Of a stretch of 64,000 nucleotides of DNA, positions 9,085 through 21,041 are shown piece by piece. This stretch comes from Streptococcus sp. NPS 308 (GTDB taxonomy: Bacteria; Bacillota; Bacilli; Lactobacillales; Streptococcaceae). The DNA lies in contig NZ_AP017652.1 in NCBI RefSeq assembly GCF_002355895.1, positions 1,583,001-1,647,000 on the forward strand, written 5' to 3'. How positions within the stretch are numbered: position 1 is the first letter of the stretch; each line of letters starts with the position of its first letter. The notes under the pieces were generated by a model. The model did not search any database and was not told where the DNA came from. It saw only the letters and a list, made by a program, of their open reading frames with translations. A program made the translations under genes and the position numbers.

Positions 9085-10530
9085 CTACTTCCCCTCCATC
9101 ACATCATTGATAGCAGCTTTCGCAGCAGCCAAACTACTATCGTCGATTTCCATCATGTAGAGGTTACTATCTGGCATGGCGTAAGAAGGAAGATCCATAC
9201 GACCAGTCCCCTTCAAGTCTTGAGAGTTTACTTTATAATTTCCTCCACTCTCTAACTGAGTATTGACTAGATCCATCATGGTTTCCAAAGGCATATTGGT
9301 TTGAAGAGAATCTTGCAATCCTTTAATGATATTGTCATAGTTCTTCAAAGCCTCAGTTGACGTCAATTTCTGAATAACAGCTACAATAACCTTTTGTTGG
9401 TTTCGTCCACGGTCTCGATCTCCATCTGCTAGAGAGTAGCGCTCACGAACAAATCCCAGAGCCTGCTCAGAATCTAAGTGGACATTTCCTACTGGATAGT
9501 GCTTCCCATTAGTGTGTGCGGTAAATTCTTGATCATTATAAACATCAATCCCTCCTAAAAGGTCAATCAACTTCAAAAAAGAAGTGAAGTTCAAACGGAC
9601 ATAGTAATTGATATCAACCCCGTATAGATTTTCCAGGGTATGAATCGACGAGTCTACTCCATAAATCCCTGCATGGGTCAATTTATCCTTTTGATTGTTT
9701 CCTCCATCTGCGATTGGTACATAGGAATCACGAGGAGTTGTAGTGAGAAGGATTTTTTTGGTATCACGGTTCACCGTCATCAAAATATTTACATCTGAAC
9801 GCGAAACTGAGCTGATTGGACCGTAGGTATCAATACCACTCACATAAATATTGAAAGCTTTATTCTTCGATACCTTAGGCGCAGCAACTTCTTTAATCAA
9901 ATTTTTAGTGTAAATCTTCTTGATTTTAGAAGCATAGTCAGGATACTCTGCTTCAATAATATTTTCAAAGACACTATTTAAGACGATTGCTTTCGTTTCA
10001 CCAGAAAGCAGGCTCTTATAAGCTGCTAGGTAAGAAGTCGCATTCTCAACTGTCAAGTCCTTACTTTGGCTGGTCTTAATATCTGCTAATAACTTTTGAA
10101 TATTGTCATTGTCTGTCTCTGTTGGCCCCGTAACCGTATCTAGTTGGGTCACATTATCGATCTCACTATCTTTCAAAACGACCACACTAATCGAATACTC
10201 TGAGTAATTTGACGTCGAATTGATATGATTGGTAAAACCGACAAACTGTTGCAAAGCATAGAGAGAAAATGAACTAACTAAGATGGCAAGCATCAAAAAG
10301 AAGACCGTAAACTTCTCGGCTTTTTTATAAACAATCAGCAGTAGTCCTACTAAAGCAGCTAATAAAACGAGAACTGCAGAAATAATATTCAGGTATCTAA
10401 AAGCTAAAATGTTGTGTCTAAAAATCAAGAACAGCAAAAAACCACCCAACAATAGATAAATGGTTAATAAGATTATGTTAATATTTCGTTTCATGTTTCC
10501 AGAACGAGTTCTCTTTGAACGTCTATTCAT
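9085..10530 (-). CDS. wzg: Wzg/CpsA, LytR-CpsA-Psr family ligase
   Basis: A 481-aa membrane protein. Residues 1-15 are basic, followed by three hydrophobic segments to about residue 100, an extracellular DNA_PPF/accessory part, then the LCP catalytic domain from about residue 225 ([27 protein letters not shown], and [19 protein letters not shown]). LCP proteins attach undecaprenyl-linked polymers to peptidoglycan. It is the first gene of the operon, immediately downstream of an extended -10 promoter. It closely resembles pneumococcal CpsA over its length. Confidence 0.95.
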   Translation of the reverse strand: MNRRSKRTRSGNMKRNINIILLTIYLLLGGFLLFLIFRHNILAFRYLNIISAVLVLLAALVGLLLIVYKKAEKFTVFFLMLAILVSSFSLYALQQFVGFTNHINSTSNYSEYSISVVVLKDSEIDNVTQLDTVTGPTETDNDNIQKLLADIKTSQSKDLTVENATSYLAAYKSLLSGETKAIVLNSVFENIIEAEYPDYASKIKKIYTKNLIKEVAAPKVSKNKAFNIYVSGIDTYGPISSVSRSDVNILMTVNRDTKKILLTTTPRDSYVPIADGGNNQKDKLTHAGIYGVDSSIHTLENLYGVDINYYVRLNFTSFLKLIDLLGGIDVYNDQEFTAHTNGKHYPVGNVHLDSEQALGFVRERYSLADGDRDRGRNQQKVIVAVIQKLTSTEALKNYDNIIKGLQDSLQTNMPLETMMDLVNTQLESGGNYKVNSQDLKGTGRMDLPSYAMPDSNLYMMEIDDSSLAAAKAAINDVMEGK

Positions 10531-10561
10531 GTTAATCCCCTATACGTTAATAATTAGGATT

Positions 10562-10591
10562 ATTATATCACAATTATGAAAGAAATTCCAA
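10562..10591 (-). promoter_or_regulatory. Promoter of the polysaccharide operon
   Basis: On the minus strand TTGGAA (10586-10591) is followed after 18 bp by TATAAT (10562-10567), preceded by TGA to make an extended -10. It lies about 32 bp upstream of the wzg start codon, so the 5' leader is short. Confidence 0.8.
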
Positions 10592-10682
10592 TTATTCCCA
10601 CCATTCTCAGCGTTTTCATTCACTTCTATATGCTTTATTTACTTTAAAAGTATACTAACTTCATTTCTCGATGACAAATTAA

Positions 10683-10718
10683 AAAGACAAGGGCATTTTA
10701 TCTTGCCAGCTTGTCTTT
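10683..10718 (-). terminator. Terminator of the peptide-binding lipoprotein gene
   Basis: Arms AAAGACAAG (10683-10691) and CTTGTCTTT (10710-10718) with additional inner pairing, followed on the minus strand by a T-rich run. It separates the lipoprotein gene from the polysaccharide operon promoter. Confidence 0.8.
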
Positions 10719-10723
10719 CATTT

Positions 10724-12682
10724 TTATTTAACGTGGTTAGAAAATTCTTTTTGACTCTTTTCGATAGCCTTTTTACTTTCTTCTTCCCACTTAGCCTTAG
10801 CTTCATCAAATTGTTTCTTGGTAACAGGATCTTTTTGCAGTCTCATGTACTTGTAGTTATTTCCATCACCTTTGATTCCCACTAGAGAATAAGCACGTGT
10901 AAAGGGAGTTACTTTGGTTACAGAGGCTGTACCACCATTTGACATCGTAGACATGATCAGAGAACTATCAATCATCCAAGCTTGAGCTTCAGCGTATTTT
11001 TCATAACGCTTAGCGACATCTTGATTCTCAGTGTCTGCTTCTTTTAAAAGTTTCGTATAGGTATCAAGTCCTAGACTCTTGATGAGTTCTTGATCTTCCT
11101 TAGCATCTAGACCGAAAATTTTGAGATAAAAACCATCTTCGGCATTAAATGGATCCAGATAAGTTGACGGATCTTGGTAATCACCAACCCAGCCATCAAA
11201 GTTTAGGTCGTAGTCACGAGCTGCTGGATTTGGTGCTAGGAAAGCAACATTCCCAAATTCATCCGTTGAAAGTTGCTGAACATCAATAACGACATTATCA
11301 GAACCTAGTACTGTTTCAAGTGTTTGTTTAACCGAATTCATACCTGAAACCGCATTTTTATTGGTTTGATCAACTGGGATGTCCAAATGAATCGGGAAGG
11401 TCACCCCTTGGGCTTCCAATTCCTTTTTAGCTTCCGCAAATTTGGCTTGAGCTTTTTCCTTGTTGAAATAACCGTCTTGGGCATCCGCCAAGTTGATTCC
11501 TGACCACTCTGTTCCATACTGAACAAGTTTAGAAGAAACGACTTCTCCAAAGCTCTTATCTCCCACCTGCACAAATGTCGGGGGAACAAGGGTATTACGA
11601 AGGGTCTTACTTGCTGCTTCTTGCCCGTTAGATTGAGCAGAATAGGCTGTCCGATCGATGGCAAAGTTCAAGGCCTGACGGAAATTTTTATTTAAAATCG
11701 CTGTTTGCGTTGATTTCTTTTGCTCATCCGTCGTTTTTGCAGTATGGTTATAGGCTTTACGGTTTACATTAAAGTTGAAGTACCAAGAAGTCTTGTCTTG
11801 CAAGCTATAAACGATATTGTCTTGGTATTTTTCTTTTGTCTTGGCATAGCTCGAGCTATTTGGATAGACTCCCGCAAGCGTATAGGCGCCACTTTCAAAG
11901 TTTCGAATGGTCATCTCCTGATCAGAGCCATCAAAGTAAGCCAATTTAACTTTCTCAATGGTGACTTTCTCATGATCATAGTAGTTAGGATTCTTCACAT
12001 ACTCGATTGAAGATTTTGATGTGAAATCTTTTAACAAGTAAGGTCCATTGTAAAGGATGCTGTTTGGCGTCAAGGTTCCAAATTCTTTATCCTTTGATTT
12101 CAAAAACTCTTCGTTAACCGGGAAAAGGATACTATTGGTGGTCTTTGAGTTCCAGTATGGCTCTGGTCGAGTCAAAGTGTACTCAACCGTATAGTCATCC
12201 AAGGCTTTCACACCAACTGTTGTGAAGTCATTGGTCGCACCTGTCACATAGTCATTCAATCCCTTGATAGAGTTTTGGACGAGATCCATGGCTTGACCCT
12301 TGTTATCCGCAGCATACTTAATCCCAGTGACAAAGTCCTGGGCTTTGACTGGAGCGTACTCTTCTCCATCAGCAGTGTACCACTTGGCGTCTTTTCTGAG
12401 TTTATAAGTATAGGTTAAACCATCCGCCGAAACTGACCAATCTTCAGCTAGAGCTGGCGTTAGATTCCCATAGCTATCATTTTCTAACAAACCATCCACA
12501 AGATTGGTAATCACTGAAGTGTTATCTGCATAATAGTCTAAAAGATAGTTAAATGTCGTCGGATTTGCACTAAATGTTGATGAGAAAGTGCTTGTATCAG
12601 TATTTGACTGTCCACAAGCTGTCAGTAAAATCCCTGTAGCTAGGACAAGACCAGTTCCGATGAGTCTTTTTTTCATGTTCAT
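10724..12682 (-). CDS. AliA/AliB-like oligopeptide-binding lipoprotein (copy nearest the polysaccharide operon)
   Basis: A 652-aa SBP_bac_5 protein with a lipoprotein signal ending LLTAC (Cys23 lipidated). The body has the family landmarks LAEDWSVSADGLTYTYKLR at about residue 85 and NFRQALNFAIDR in the middle. Such proteins bind oligopeptides outside the cell and pass them to the Ami permease AmiCDEF encoded elsewhere. It has its own promoter and terminator. With its neighbour it occupies the place between dexB and the polysaccharide genes, as the aliB-like genes aliC and aliD do in non-encapsulated pneumococci and in S. mitis relatives; which of these names applies cannot be decided by eye. 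Confidence 0.9.
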   Translation of the reverse strand: MNMKKRLIGTGLVLATGILLTACGQSNTDTSTFSSTFSANPTTFNYLLDYYADNTSVITNLVDGLLENDSYGNLTPALAEDWSVSADGLTYTYKLRKDAKWYTADGEEYAPVKAQDFVTGIKYAADNKGQAMDLVQNSIKGLNDYVTGATNDFTTVGVKALDDYTVEYTLTRPEPYWNSKTTNSILFPVNEEFLKSKDKEFGTLTPNSILYNGPYLLKDFTSKSSIEYVKNPNYYDHEKVTIEKVKLAYFDGSDQEMTIRNFESGAYTLAGVYPNSSSYAKTKEKYQDNIVYSLQDKTSWYFNFNVNRKAYNHTAKTTDEQKKSTQTAILNKNFRQALNFAIDRTAYSAQSNGQEAASKTLRNTLVPPTFVQVGDKSFGEVVSSKLVQYGTEWSGINLADAQDGYFNKEKAQAKFAEAKKELEAQGVTFPIHLDIPVDQTNKNAVSGMNSVKQTLETVLGSDNVVIDVQQLSTDEFGNVAFLAPNPAARDYDLNFDGWVGDYQDPSTYLDPFNAEDGFYLKIFGLDAKEDQELIKSLGLDTYTKLLKEADTENQDVAKRYEKYAEAQAWMIDSSLIMSTMSNGGTASVTKVTPFTRAYSLVGIKGDGNNYKYMRLQKDPVTKKQFDEAKAKWEEESKKAIEKSQKEFSNHVK

Positions 12683-12720
12683 CCTCTACTCCTTTATGTC
12701 ACTTTTTATAACATAGCCAT

Positions 12721-12749
12721 ATTTTATCAAATTTATCCTAAATTGTAAA
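12721..12749 (-). promoter_or_regulatory. Promoter of the second oligopeptide-binding lipoprotein
   Basis: Minus-strand TTTACA (12744-12749), 17-bp spacer, TAAAAT (12721-12726) preceded by TGA. An AAGGAG ribosome binding site sits just before two possible start codons, ATG-AAC-ATG. Confidence 0.8.
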
Positions 12750-12794
12750 GTTTCCGACTCTTTTATAGATGAATGATGAACCTAGTCAAATAAA

Positions 12795-12832
12795 AAGAAA
12801 GGAAGCGCAAGCAATATGCACCTTCCTTTCTT
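12795..12832 (-). terminator. Terminator between the two lipoprotein genes
   Basis: Perfect 11-bp arms AAGAAAGGAAG (12795-12805) and CTTCCTTTCTT (12822-12832), followed on the minus strand by TTTATTTG. The two receptor genes are therefore likely separate transcription units. Confidence 0.85.
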
Positions 12833-12837
12833 ATAGA

Positions 12838-14805
12838 TTATTTAACGTGTTTTTCTAGCTCTTTTTGGTATTTGGCATTTGTTTCAATCTTTTCTTTCTG
12901 CCATTTCTTGAGAGCTTCTTCGTATTCTTTTGTAGTCACGACATCATTTTGCAATTCCAAACCTTTGAACACAAATGGATCTCCCTTGATTCCGACTTGA
13001 GAATATGCTTTTGTGAATGGCACAGTACGGCTAACAGTTGGAGAACCACCTGAAGAAGCAACTGGGATCAAGAGCGAGCTATCCGATACCCAGGCTTGCG
13101 CTTTAGCGTATTTTTCGTAACGCTTATTGAGGTCGCTTGTTTCAGCTGCGGCATCATCCAAGAGTTTCTTGTATTCGTCTAGACCGACTTGAGCCATTAC
13201 TTCTGGATCTTTTCCACGAGTGATACCCAAGTGTTTAAGGGCAGAACCCTTCTTAGCATCAAGAATGTTTAGGTAGGTAGCTGGGTCTTGATAGTCTGGT
13301 CCCCAACCAGTTCCATTCAAGTCGTAGTCTTTTTGTGCTGGAACCTTAGCTTGAGAAGTAATGCTCATTTTCTCATTATCGGTCATTTGAAGGACATCGA
13401 CAATGACATTCTCGGTACCCAGTGTTGATTCGATAGACTGCTTGAGTGAGTTCGTCTGTTGAACGGCAATGACATCGGTCTGCTCAACTGGAACATCCAA
13501 ACGGATTGGGAAGGTCACACCCTTAGCCTGCAATTCTGCCTTAGCCTTTGCAAAGGCTGCCTTGGCTTTTTCAGGACTGTAAAGCGTATCCTTACCATCA
13601 GTAAGGGCTACATCTTTCCATTGGTCTCCATAAGAAACCAACTCTGCCTGTGCCAACTCTCCAAATGTCTTTTCACCTACTTGAACGTAGTCATGAGGTA
13701 CTAGACTGTTACGGATAATTTTATCCGCACCTTCTTCACCATTCAACTGAGCCGTGTAAGAATGACGATCAAGGGCAAAGTTCAAGGCCTGACGGAAATT
13801 CTTGTTGAGAAGAGCTTCTTTTGTTGATGTTTTTTGAGCCTCGTCTGTTTTGGCTGTTTTATTGTAAGACTGGCGGTTTACGTTAACAGTGAGGTAGTAG
13901 CTTGTCGCTTCTTGTGGACTGTAGACAATCTTATCTCCGTACTCTTTCTTAGTTGACTCAAAGTTTGAGCTTGTTGGGAAGAGACGAGCTGTTGTATAAG
14001 CACCCTGCGTAAAACTTCGAATCAAGGATTCTTGGTCGGAACCATCATAGAAGGTTAGTTTGATGTTGTCAATCTTAACATTGTCCTTGTCCCAATAGTT
14101 TGGATTCTTTTCATATTCAATGACTGATTTTGAAGTCAATGATTTCAAGAAATAAGGACCATTATATAGGATACCTGATGGGGTTGGTGCACCGTAGTCG
14201 CTCCCTTTAGAATTCAAAAATTCTTCATTAACTGGGAGCATGGTCGCAGTTGTGACCTTAGAGTTCCAGAAACTTTCTGGTTTGTTGAGCGTGTATTCTA
14301 CCGTGTAATCATCGACAGCCTTAACTCCTACAGTAGAGAAATCATTGCTTTCTCCACTGATATACTCTGCCAACCCTTTGATAGAATCTTGAAGGAGAGA
14401 GAGGCCGTCTGATTTGCCATCAGCTGCGTGTTTCAGACCAGTAACAAAGTCCTTGGCCTTGACTTCAGCATACTCTTCTCCTTCAGAAGTATACCATTTT
14501 ACACCTTTACGGAGTTTGTAGGTATAAGTCAAACCATCTTTAGAAACGGACCAGTCTTCTGCAAGTGATGGAATTAAGTTTCCATACTTATCATTTTCCA
14601 AAAGGCCATCGACAACGTTGGCTATAACGTCAGAAGTTGAGCTCTTGCTCGTCACGCTGTAGTCCAAAGATGATGGATCCATAGCGTAGACATATGAAAA
14701 TGTCTTGGGAGCATCAGCCTTTTTTTCACTTTGCCCACAAGCTGTTAACAGAAGGGCTGCACTCAAAACAGCACCTGCTCCTAAGAGCCACTTTTTCGAT
14801 CTCAT
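12838..14805 (-). CDS. AliA/AliB-like oligopeptide-binding lipoprotein (copy nearest dexB)
   Basis: A 655-aa SBP_bac_5 lipoprotein with lipobox LLTAC (Cys23). It is a clear paralogue of the adjacent 652-aa protein: shared stretches include LPVNEEFL, ILYNGPY, NKNFRQALNFA and KRYEKYAKAQAWV. Differences through the peptide pocket suggest distinct peptide preferences. It is a substrate receptor for an Ami-type oligopeptide permease whose membrane and ATPase genes are not in this window. Its promoter carries a CodY-like box, consistent with repression when amino acids are plentiful. Confidence 0.9.
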   Translation of the reverse strand: MRSKKWLLGAGAVLSAALLLTACGQSEKKADAPKTFSYVYAMDPSSLDYSVTSKSSTSDVIANVVDGLLENDKYGNLIPSLAEDWSVSKDGLTYTYKLRKGVKWYTSEGEEYAEVKAKDFVTGLKHAADGKSDGLSLLQDSIKGLAEYISGESNDFSTVGVKAVDDYTVEYTLNKPESFWNSKVTTATMLPVNEEFLNSKGSDYGAPTPSGILYNGPYFLKSLTSKSVIEYEKNPNYWDKDNVKIDNIKLTFYDGSDQESLIRSFTQGAYTTARLFPTSSNFESTKKEYGDKIVYSPQEATSYYLTVNVNRQSYNKTAKTDEAQKTSTKEALLNKNFRQALNFALDRHSYTAQLNGEEGADKIIRNSLVPHDYVQVGEKTFGELAQAELVSYGDQWKDVALTDGKDTLYSPEKAKAAFAKAKAELQAKGVTFPIRLDVPVEQTDVIAVQQTNSLKQSIESTLGTENVIVDVLQMTDNEKMSITSQAKVPAQKDYDLNGTGWGPDYQDPATYLNILDAKKGSALKHLGITRGKDPEVMAQVGLDEYKKLLDDAAAETSDLNKRYEKYAKAQAWVSDSSLLIPVASSGGSPTVSRTVPFTKAYSQVGIKGDPFVFKGLELQNDVVTTKEYEEALKKWQKEKIETNAKYQKELEKHVK

Positions 14806-14836
14806 AAGTAATCTCCTTTAAGATAGTATTTTCACC

Positions 14837-14892
14837 ATTATACCCTATTTTTTTATAAAAGCAAGGGCTTTCGCATAATTTTTTAGAAAATT
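14837..14892 (-). promoter_or_regulatory. Promoter with upstream CodY-like box for the lipoprotein gene
   Basis: Minus-strand TTGCTT (14859-14864), 16-bp spacer, TATAAT (14837-14842). Just upstream at 14878-14892 is AATTTTCTAAAAAAT, matching 13 of 15 positions of the CodY consensus AATTTTCWGAAAATT. The box is in an AT-rich stretch, so chance matches are possible. Confidence 0.6.
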
Positions 14893-14933
14893 CTAACAAA
14901 TATTTTTTAAAGATTTTTCAATACAATTTTTAG

Positions 14934-14963
14934 TAAAAAACCTCAAGCTTCAAAAGCTTGAGG
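14934..14963 (-). terminator. Terminator of dexB
   Basis: Ten-base arms CCTCAAGCTT (14941-14950) and AAGCTTGAGG (14954-14963) with a 3-nt loop, followed on the minus strand by TTTTTTACT. Confidence 0.9.
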
Positions 14964-14973
14964 TTTGTTCTTT

Positions 14974-16593
<1,620 letters not shown>

Positions 16594-16618
16594 TCATTAT
16601 TTTAATATTCTACAATCT

Positions 16619-16656
16619 ATGATAGCGCTTTTTAAAACTTTGTGCAAGCGTTTGCC
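16619..16656 (-). promoter_or_regulatory. dexB promoter overlapped by a CcpA cre
   Basis: Minus-strand TTGCAC (16642-16647), 17-bp spacer, TATCAT (16619-16624). The segment 16643-16656 reads TGCAAGCGTTTGCC, a good match to the CcpA operator consensus, and it covers the -35 element. Binding there would block dexB; it is also about 60 bp upstream of the divergent DUF1846 promoter. Confidence 0.75.
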
Positions 16657-16711
16657 TAATATTTTTGATTTCTTTTTTAGCTCCGTAGTTTCCTAACTCC
16701 CATTTTTTTTA

Positions 16712-16717
16712 TATAAT
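16712..16717 (+). promoter_or_regulatory. -10 element for the DUF1846 gene
   Basis: TATAAT 20 bp upstream of the start codon with no good -35 (TTTCCT at the proper distance). A GAGGT ribosome binding site follows. Confidence 0.6.
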
Positions 16718-16736
16718 AGAGGTCAGAGGTAAAAAA

Positions 16737-18221
16737 ATGAAAAAACAAGCTTTTAGTTCTGAACAATATTTAAATCTACAACGCGACCACATTTTGGAGC
16801 GCATTAACCAATTTGACGGCAAGCTTTACCTAGAGTTTGGCGGCAAAATGTTAGAAGATTTCCACGCTGCTCGTGTACTGCCTGGTTATGAACCTGACAA
16901 CAAAATCAAGCTCTTGCAAGAGTTGAAGGAGCAAGTTGAGGTTGTGATTGCCATTAACGCTAGCAACATCGAACATTCCAAGGCACGTGGCGACCTAGGC
17001 ATTTCTTATGACCAAGAAGTGCTTCGTTTGATTGACAAATTCAATGAACTGGGAATCTTTGTCGGTTCGGTTGTCATCACACAATACGCTGGTCAACCCG
17101 CTGCAGATGCCTTCCGCAACCAGTTAGATAAAAACGGGATTGATTCCTATCTCCATTATCCAATTAAAGGATACCCGACTGATATGGACCACATCATTTC
17201 TCCAGAAGGTATGGGGAAAAACGACTACATCAAAACCAGTCGCAACTTGATTGTCGTAACCGCTCCTGGACCTGGTTCTGGAAAATTGGCCACTTGTATG
17301 TCCAATATGTACCACGACCAACTCAATGGCATCAAGTCTGGTTACGCTAAGTTTGAAACCTTCCCAGTCTGGAACCTGCCCCTTCATCATCCAGTCAACT
17401 TGGCCTATGAGGCTGCCACCGCAGACCTTGACGATGTCAATATGATTGACCCTTTCCATCTCCAAACCTATGGAGAAACAACGGTCAATTACAACCGTGA
17501 TATCGAAATTTTCCCAGTGCTTAAACGTATGTTGGAACGCATTCTCGGTGAATCTCCATACGCTTCACCGACAGACATGGGTGTCAACATGGTTGGCTTC
17601 GCTATTACAGATAATGAGGCTGCTATCGAAGCTTCTAAACAAGAAATCATCCGCCGTTACTATCAAACAGTTCTTGACTTCAAGGCTGAAAAAGTTGGGG
17701 AATCTGCTGTCAAGAAGATTGAACTTCTCATGAACGACCTCGGTATCATACCTGCAGACCGTAAGGTTGCTGTCGCAGCACGTCAAAAGGCTGAAGAAAC
17801 CGGTGGTCCTGCCCTGGCCCTTGAATTGCCAAATGGGGAAATCGTAACTGGTAAAAACTCTGAACTCTTTGGGCCTACAGCTGCTGCCTTGATCAATGCC
17901 ATTAAGAAATCTGCTACTATCGACAAGGAAGTAAAATTGATTGAGCCTGAGGTTGTTAAACCAATTCAAGGACTTAAAATCAATCATCTAGGTAGCCGCA
18001 ATCCGCGCCTGCATTCAAATGAAATTTTGATTGCACTTGCCATCACAGCTATGGAAAACCCTGACGCCGCGCGTGCCATGAAAGAACTGGGTAATCTAAA
18101 AGGAAGTGAAGCCCACTCAACCATCATCTTGACCGATGAAGACAAGAATGTCCTTCGCAAATTGGGTATCAACGTAACCTTTGACCCTTACTACCAATAC
18201 AATCGCTTGTATCGTAAGTAA
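16737..18221 (+). CDS. DUF1846 (UPF0371) protein
   Basis: A 494-aa protein of the UPF0371/DUF1846 family, conserved beside dexB and luxS in pneumococci and relatives. Family features visible include an N-terminal [21 protein letters not shown] segment at about residues 30-50, [22 protein letters not shown] with a P-loop-like glycine run around residue 175-195, and [14 protein letters not shown] near residue 422. Structures are known for the family but a biochemical role is not established to my knowledge. No signal peptide is present, so it is cytoplasmic. It ends at a strong terminator before luxS. Confidence 0.88.
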   Translation: MKKQAFSSEQYLNLQRDHILERINQFDGKLYLEFGGKMLEDFHAARVLPGYEPDNKIKLLQELKEQVEVVIAINASNIEHSKARGDLGISYDQEVLRLIDKFNELGIFVGSVVITQYAGQPAADAFRNQLDKNGIDSYLHYPIKGYPTDMDHIISPEGMGKNDYIKTSRNLIVVTAPGPGSGKLATCMSNMYHDQLNGIKSGYAKFETFPVWNLPLHHPVNLAYEAATADLDDVNMIDPFHLQTYGETTVNYNRDIEIFPVLKRMLERILGESPYASPTDMGVNMVGFAITDNEAAIEASKQEIIRRYYQTVLDFKAEKVGESAVKKIELLMNDLGIIPADRKVAVAARQKAEETGGPALALELPNGEIVTGKNSELFGPTAAALINAIKKSATIDKEVKLIEPEVVKPIQGLKINHLGSRNPRLHSNEILIALAITAMENPDAARAMKELGNLKGSEAHSTIILTDEDKNVLRKLGINVTFDPYYQYNRLYRK

Positions 18222-18228
18222 AGATTCA

Positions 18229-18256
18229 AACCTCTCCACCCTCGGAGAGGTTTTCT
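18229..18256 (+). terminator. Terminator after the DUF1846 gene
   Basis: Nine-base arms AACCTCTCC (18229-18237) and GGAGAGGTT (18244-18252) followed by TTCTCTCT. Confidence 0.85.
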
Positions 18257-18279
18257 CTCTATCTCAACAGCATCCTTTA

Positions 18280-18288
18280 TGTTATAAT
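18280..18288 (+). promoter_or_regulatory. luxS promoter, extended -10
   Basis: TGT followed by TATAAT (18283-18288); the -35 region is weak. The luxS start codon is 28 bp further on, with a GAAAGGAA ribosome binding site. Confidence 0.7.
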
Positions 18289-18315
18289 GAAAGAAGAAAA
18301 CTGAAAGGAACGACC

Positions 18316-18798
18316 ATGTCAAAAGAAGTTATTGTTGAAAGTTTTGAACTTGACCACACCATTGTTAAAGCACCTTATGTTCGCTTGATTGGGGAAGAAA
18401 CAGGGCCAAAGGGAGATGTTATCTCCAACTTTGATATTCGCTTGGTACAACCAAACGAAGACTCTATCCCTACCGCTGGCCTTCACACCATTGAGCACCT
18501 CTTAGCCAAACTCATTCGTACCCGCATTGACGGCATGATTGACTGCTCACCCTTCGGTTGCCGTACTGGTTTCCATATGATTATGTGGGGACGTCACACC
18601 AGTGCTGAGATTGCAGCTGTTATCAAGGATTCTCTAAAGGAAATTGCTGAAACTACTACTTGGGAAGATGTGCCTGGAACAACCATCGAATCTTGCGGAA
18701 ACTACAAAGACCACAGCCTCTTTTCTGCTAAAGAATGGGCTAAACTCATCCTAGAACAAGGTATTTCAGATGATGCCTTTGAACGCCATGTCATCTAA
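18316..18798 (+). CDS. luxS: S-ribosylhomocysteine lyase LuxS
   Basis: A 160-aa enzyme of the activated methyl cycle, cleaving S-ribosylhomocysteine to homocysteine and the AI-2 precursor DPD. The ATG at 18316 is chosen over an in-frame upstream extension because it follows a ribosome binding site and gives the exact family length. Metal ligands are His57 and His61 of HTIEHL and Cys127 of SCGNY; the catalytic Cys82 is in FGCRTG. It is monocistronic, with its own promoter and terminator. Confidence 0.97.
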   Translation: MSKEVIVESFELDHTIVKAPYVRLIGEETGPKGDVISNFDIRLVQPNEDSIPTAGLHTIEHLLAKLIRTRIDGMIDCSPFGCRTGFHMIMWGRHTSAEIAAVIKDSLKEIAETTTWEDVPGTTIESCGNYKDHSLFSAKEWAKLILEQGISDDAFERHVI

Positions 18799-18802
18799 AC
18801 GC

Positions 18803-18835
18803 AAAAGAACCAGTTACAATAACTGGTTCTTTTTT
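18803..18835. terminator. Bidirectional terminator between luxS and clpL
   Basis: Fourteen-base perfect arms (18803-18816 and 18820-18833) around a 3-nt loop, A-rich on the left and T-rich on the right, between two convergent genes, so it can stop both transcripts. Confidence 0.92.
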
Positions 18836-18852
18836 ATTCTCAAAATCTTGAT

Positions 18853-20958
18853 TTAGGCTTTCTCGCGAATGACCAAGACTCCATCTTCCATGTCTGCTTC
18901 CAGATGTTTGGCATCTAGGTGTTCCAAGTGGAAGTCCGTCACCTTATCACGGATTTGTTGTTCAACTACACGACGGAGAGGACGAACACCCATGATTTCA
19001 TCATAACCTTCTTCTGTGATAAAGTCCTTAGCTGCTTGGCTGACTTCCAAATCAATGTCTTTCTTAGCCAAGGTTTGGTTGACCTCAGCCAACATCAAGT
19101 CCACAATCTTAGATAGATCTTCCTTATTTAAGTGTGAGAACTCGATAACAGCGTTAAAGCGGTTAAGGAACTCTGGACGGAAGAATGGTTTCAAACGATC
19201 CATCAATTCTGGTTTGTCCGCATCTTCTGTCAAGTTGGCTTCATAACCAAATCCAGCATTTGATGTTGCGATAATGACAGTGTTTTTAAAGTTCACGGTA
19301 TTTCCTTGGCCATCTGTCAAACGACCATCATCCAAGACTTGGAGGAGAAGGGTAATGACTTGAGGATCCGCCTTTTCAATCTCATCCAAGAGAATGATAG
19401 AGTAAGGATTACGACGAACACGTTCTGTCAAGGTATTGCTATTGTCATCATACCCCACATAACCAGCTGTTGTACCGATTAGCTTAGATACAGCTGTGCG
19501 GTCACTGTATTCAGACATATCTAAACGGATAATCGCATCCTTAGTTCCAAACATATCGAGCGCCAATTGCTTAGCAAGCTCCGTCTTACCAACCCCAGTT
19601 GGCCCTACAAAGAGGAAGCTACCGATTGGGCGATTGCCTTCATCAAAACCAGCACGGTTACGACGAATAGCACGAGCCACTGCTTCTACTGCCTTATCTT
19701 GACCGATAACCTTGTGTTCCAAACGATGAGCCATATCCTTGAGACGTTCGATGTCTGACGCTCCCATTTGAGATACTGGAATACCTGTCATTCGTTCCAC
19801 AGATTCGGCCACATCATTGACAGTGGCAGTCACTTTCATATCTTCTGTGTGGTTTTCGACTTTTTTCTCCAATTCTGCAATGCGAGTCTTGGCATTAAGA
19901 GCTGCTTCAAAATCTTCTGCCTCAACAGCTTTCTCTTGCTTGTCTTTTTCTGCCTCAATTTCACGTTCAACAGCATGAACATCTGTTACTGGATGTTGAG
20001 CTGCCAAGTGAGCAGCCGTTACATCGACAAGGTCGATAGCCTTATCAGGCAAGCTGCGTTGTGGAATGTATTGAATCGAATAATCCACTGCTTCTTTCAA
20101 GACTTCATCAGGCAAGATAACATTGTGGTGTTGTTGATAGAGGTCACGAATTCCTTGAAGGATTTTAAAGGTATCCTCTGCCGAAGGAGCATTGACCTTG
20201 ACTTCGTTGAAACGACGAGCAAGAGCCGCATTCTTCAAAATCGTGTTACGGTATTCGTCCTGAGTTGTTGCCCCAATAACAGTCAACTCACCACGGGAGA
20301 GAGCTGGCTTGAGAATATCCGCAAGCCCTTTAGATCCACTATCTCCACCAGTACTACCAGCACCGAGGATTTGGTGAATTTCATCAAAGAAGAGGATAAT
20401 ATTCCCTGCTTCTTTCACTTCGTTGACTAGATTTTGCACATTTTCTTCAAAGCTACCACGGTATTGAGTACCAGCCTCAAGACCTGAGATATCAATGGAA
20501 ATGATTTCCTTGTTCTTAATAGCAGCTGGAACATCTCCGTTCACAATGGCTTGCGCTAGACCTTCGACAACTGCAGTCTTACCAACACCTGCATCTCCGA
20601 CCAGAACAGGATTGTTCTTAGTACGACGTGAGAGGATTTCAGATGTTTCTTGAATTTCCTTATTTCGTCCGATAACAGGATCCAATTTGCCCTCACGAGC
20701 TTCTGCAGTCAAGTTACGACCTAGTTTAGCAAGGACACCGTCTTGTTTCATACCTGAAGCCTGTTGTTGCATTTGTCCATCAACTTCTGCATTTCCTGGT
20801 AATTTCCCAGTTGCACGATAATGAGCAAATTCCTCATGTGTCACTTCACGTCCATTAATCAAGTAGCGACGGTTTTCAGAACTGTATCCTCGCATACCAC
20901 CCATCAATTGGTTAAATAAATCATCCATGTTGTTAAAGTTATTAAAGTTGTTGTTCAT
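18853..20958 (-). CDS. clpL: ClpL stress ATPase/chaperone
   Basis: A 701-aa Clp/Hsp100 protein with an asparagine-rich N-terminus ([13 protein letters not shown]), no double Clp_N domain, and two AAA+ modules. First Walker A GDAGVGKT is at residues 121-128 with Walker B ILFFDE near 188; a coiled middle segment is at about 330-375; second Walker A GPTGVGKT is at 452-459 with SIILLDE downstream. There is no ClpP-interaction tripeptide of the ClpX/ClpA loop type evident. ClpL protects and reactivates proteins during heat and penicillin stress. CtsR boxes cover the promoter, matching known class III heat-shock control in streptococci. Confidence 0.95.
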   Translation of the reverse strand: MNNNFNNFNNMDDLFNQLMGGMRGYSSENRRYLINGREVTHEEFAHYRATGKLPGNAEVDGQMQQQASGMKQDGVLAKLGRNLTAEAREGKLDPVIGRNKEIQETSEILSRRTKNNPVLVGDAGVGKTAVVEGLAQAIVNGDVPAAIKNKEIISIDISGLEAGTQYRGSFEENVQNLVNEVKEAGNIILFFDEIHQILGAGSTGGDSGSKGLADILKPALSRGELTVIGATTQDEYRNTILKNAALARRFNEVKVNAPSAEDTFKILQGIRDLYQQHHNVILPDEVLKEAVDYSIQYIPQRSLPDKAIDLVDVTAAHLAAQHPVTDVHAVEREIEAEKDKQEKAVEAEDFEAALNAKTRIAELEKKVENHTEDMKVTATVNDVAESVERMTGIPVSQMGASDIERLKDMAHRLEHKVIGQDKAVEAVARAIRRNRAGFDEGNRPIGSFLFVGPTGVGKTELAKQLALDMFGTKDAIIRLDMSEYSDRTAVSKLIGTTAGYVGYDDNSNTLTERVRRNPYSIILLDEIEKADPQVITLLLQVLDDGRLTDGQGNTVNFKNTVIIATSNAGFGYEANLTEDADKPELMDRLKPFFRPEFLNRFNAVIEFSHLNKEDLSKIVDLMLAEVNQTLAKKDIDLEVSQAAKDFITEEGYDEIMGVRPLRRVVEQQIRDKVTDFHLEHLDAKHLEADMEDGVLVIREKA

Positions 20959-21000
20959 ATTTTTTACCTCGTTTAATATTGATTATTTACGATCTCTGAT

Positions 21001-21017
21001 ATTGACTAACTTTGACC
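21001..21017 (-). promoter_or_regulatory. CtsR-like box in the clpL leader
   Basis: Minus strand GGTCAAAGTTAGTCAAT, matching the heptad direct repeat RGTCAAA-N3-RGTCAAA at 13 of 14 conserved positions. It lies downstream of the probable transcription start, between the leader ORF and clpL. Confidence 0.65.
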
Positions 21018-21041
21018 TTTGTTTTAAAAATTTTAGACTAG

